Of a stretch of 64,000 bases of DNA, positions 46,941 to 64,000 are shown piece after piece (the first letter of the stretch is position 1; each line of letters opens with the position of its first letter). The stretch is from Camarhynchus parvulus (taxonomy: Eukaryota > Chordata > Aves > Passeriformes > Thraupidae): positions 1 to 64,000 of the forward strand of contig NW_022148941.1 in assembly GCF_901933205.1 (NCBI RefSeq), given 5' to 3'. The position numbers and the translations under genes were made by a program. Under the pieces are notes generated by a model. It did not search any database. It was given only the letters and a program-made list of their open reading frames with translations, and was not told the origin of the DNA.

Positions 46941-47029
46941 CATGGCGGCTCCGGGAGGCGCCCCCGCCCGGCCGCCCCCCGGCCCCCCCGGCCCTCGACC
47001 CCCGCCCGGCCCCGGGGGGCGCCGCCCCC

Positions 47030-63450
<16,421 letters not shown>

Positions 63451-64000
63451 GTGAGAGAGATACCGAGCTGCCAGGACCTGCCAGGGGTTCATAGGGAGCT
63501 TATAGGGGCTCGGGAAGGGTGATAGAGAGCACAGGGAGCTGCCAGGACCTGCAGCAGAGCATCAGCTCGGCCATCTCGGCGCTGGACGAGCACCCCGAGC
63601 GCAGGGAGCTGCCTGAGACGCAAGGTGAGAGAGATACCGAGCTGCCAGGACCTGCCAGGGGTTCATAGGGAGCTTACAGGACCCATAGAGAGCATCCAGG
63701 GATTCATAGGGACCTTCCAGGACCTTACAGGGGCTCATAGGGACCTTCCAGGGGCTTGTAGAGACCTTACAGAAGTTCATAGAGAACACCCAGGGGTTCA
63801 CAGAGACCTTCCAGGACCTGCCAGGGGTTCATAGAGAGCATATAGGGGCTCATAGGGGCTCACAGAGAGCACAGGGAGCTGCCAGGACCTGCAGCAGAGC
63901 ATCAGCTCGGCCATCTCGGCACTGGACGAGCCCCCCGAGCGCAGGGAGCTGCCTGAGACACAAGGTGAGGGGGGTATTCACCTGCCAGGACCTGCCAGGA
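63451..64000 (+). repeat. Two tandem echoes of the PRR12 exon-5 3' end
   Basis: Copies at about 63,548-63,630 and 63,884-63,964 repeat the last ~85 nt of exon 5 ([16 protein letters not shown], then RRELPETQ) followed by a GTGAG donor. Between them are GACCTTCCAGG and TTCATAGGG units. Both copies keep the reading frame. Neither has a convincing polypyrimidine tract upstream, so they look like duplicated exon ends and not independent exons. Confidence 0.9.

Overview
This window is vertebrate nuclear DNA, most likely from a bird (inference). It shows parts of four split genes whose human orthologues lie on 19q13.33 (NOSIP, PRR12, MYBPC2 and probably TBC1D17). Nearly everything between the exons is short tandem repeat. 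Exons are GC-rich and introns are minisatellite, which is typical of avian dot microchromosomes. There are no prokaryotic operons, CRISPR arrays, tRNAs or rRNAs, and I recognise no LINE, LTR or DNA transposon.

Layout. 1-7.7 kb is a decayed duplicate of the 5' end of a TBC1D17-like gene. 7.7-8.9 kb is a CCTGGGAACCCC array. 8.9-11.7 kb holds a minus-strand MYBPC2 M-domain exon plus about 15 tandem copies of its 3' end. 11.7-16.2 kb is GGTCAT and GGGGATTTT arrays. 16.2-19.9 kb is the better copy of the TBC1D17-like 5' end (promoter and three coding exons, minus strand). 19.9-23.1 kb is C-rich and palindromic repeat ending in a CpG/CCAAT-box patch. 23.1-45.96 kb is NOSIP (minus strand), with eight coding exons and one 5' noncoding exon. 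45.9-47.0 kb is a head-to-head promoter shared by NOSIP and PRR12, containing five consensus SRF CArG boxes in a tandem array of about 100 bp units. 47.0-64.0 kb is PRR12 (plus strand), exons 1-5, running off the window.

The most striking signal is an 'exon-edge echo'. At ten or more splice junctions in all four genes, the adjacent intronic minisatellite is built from units that carry a copy of the exon edge and its splice site. Clear cases are the donors of NOSIP exons 4 and 6, MYBPC2, and PRR12 exons 3 and 5, and the acceptors of NOSIP exon 7, TBC1D17-like exon 2, and PRR12 exons 2, 3 and 5. In several cases a short direct repeat, one copy in the exon and one in the intron, brackets the duplicated splice site and suggests how the array was seeded.

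Several exons carry one- or two-base frame breaks (NOSIP exon 6, MYBPC2, PRR12 exons 4 and 5). They cluster in GC-rich sequence, so assembly indels are at least as likely as true gene decay. I counted and read everything by eye. Family assignments rest on remembered family sequences, not on database searches.
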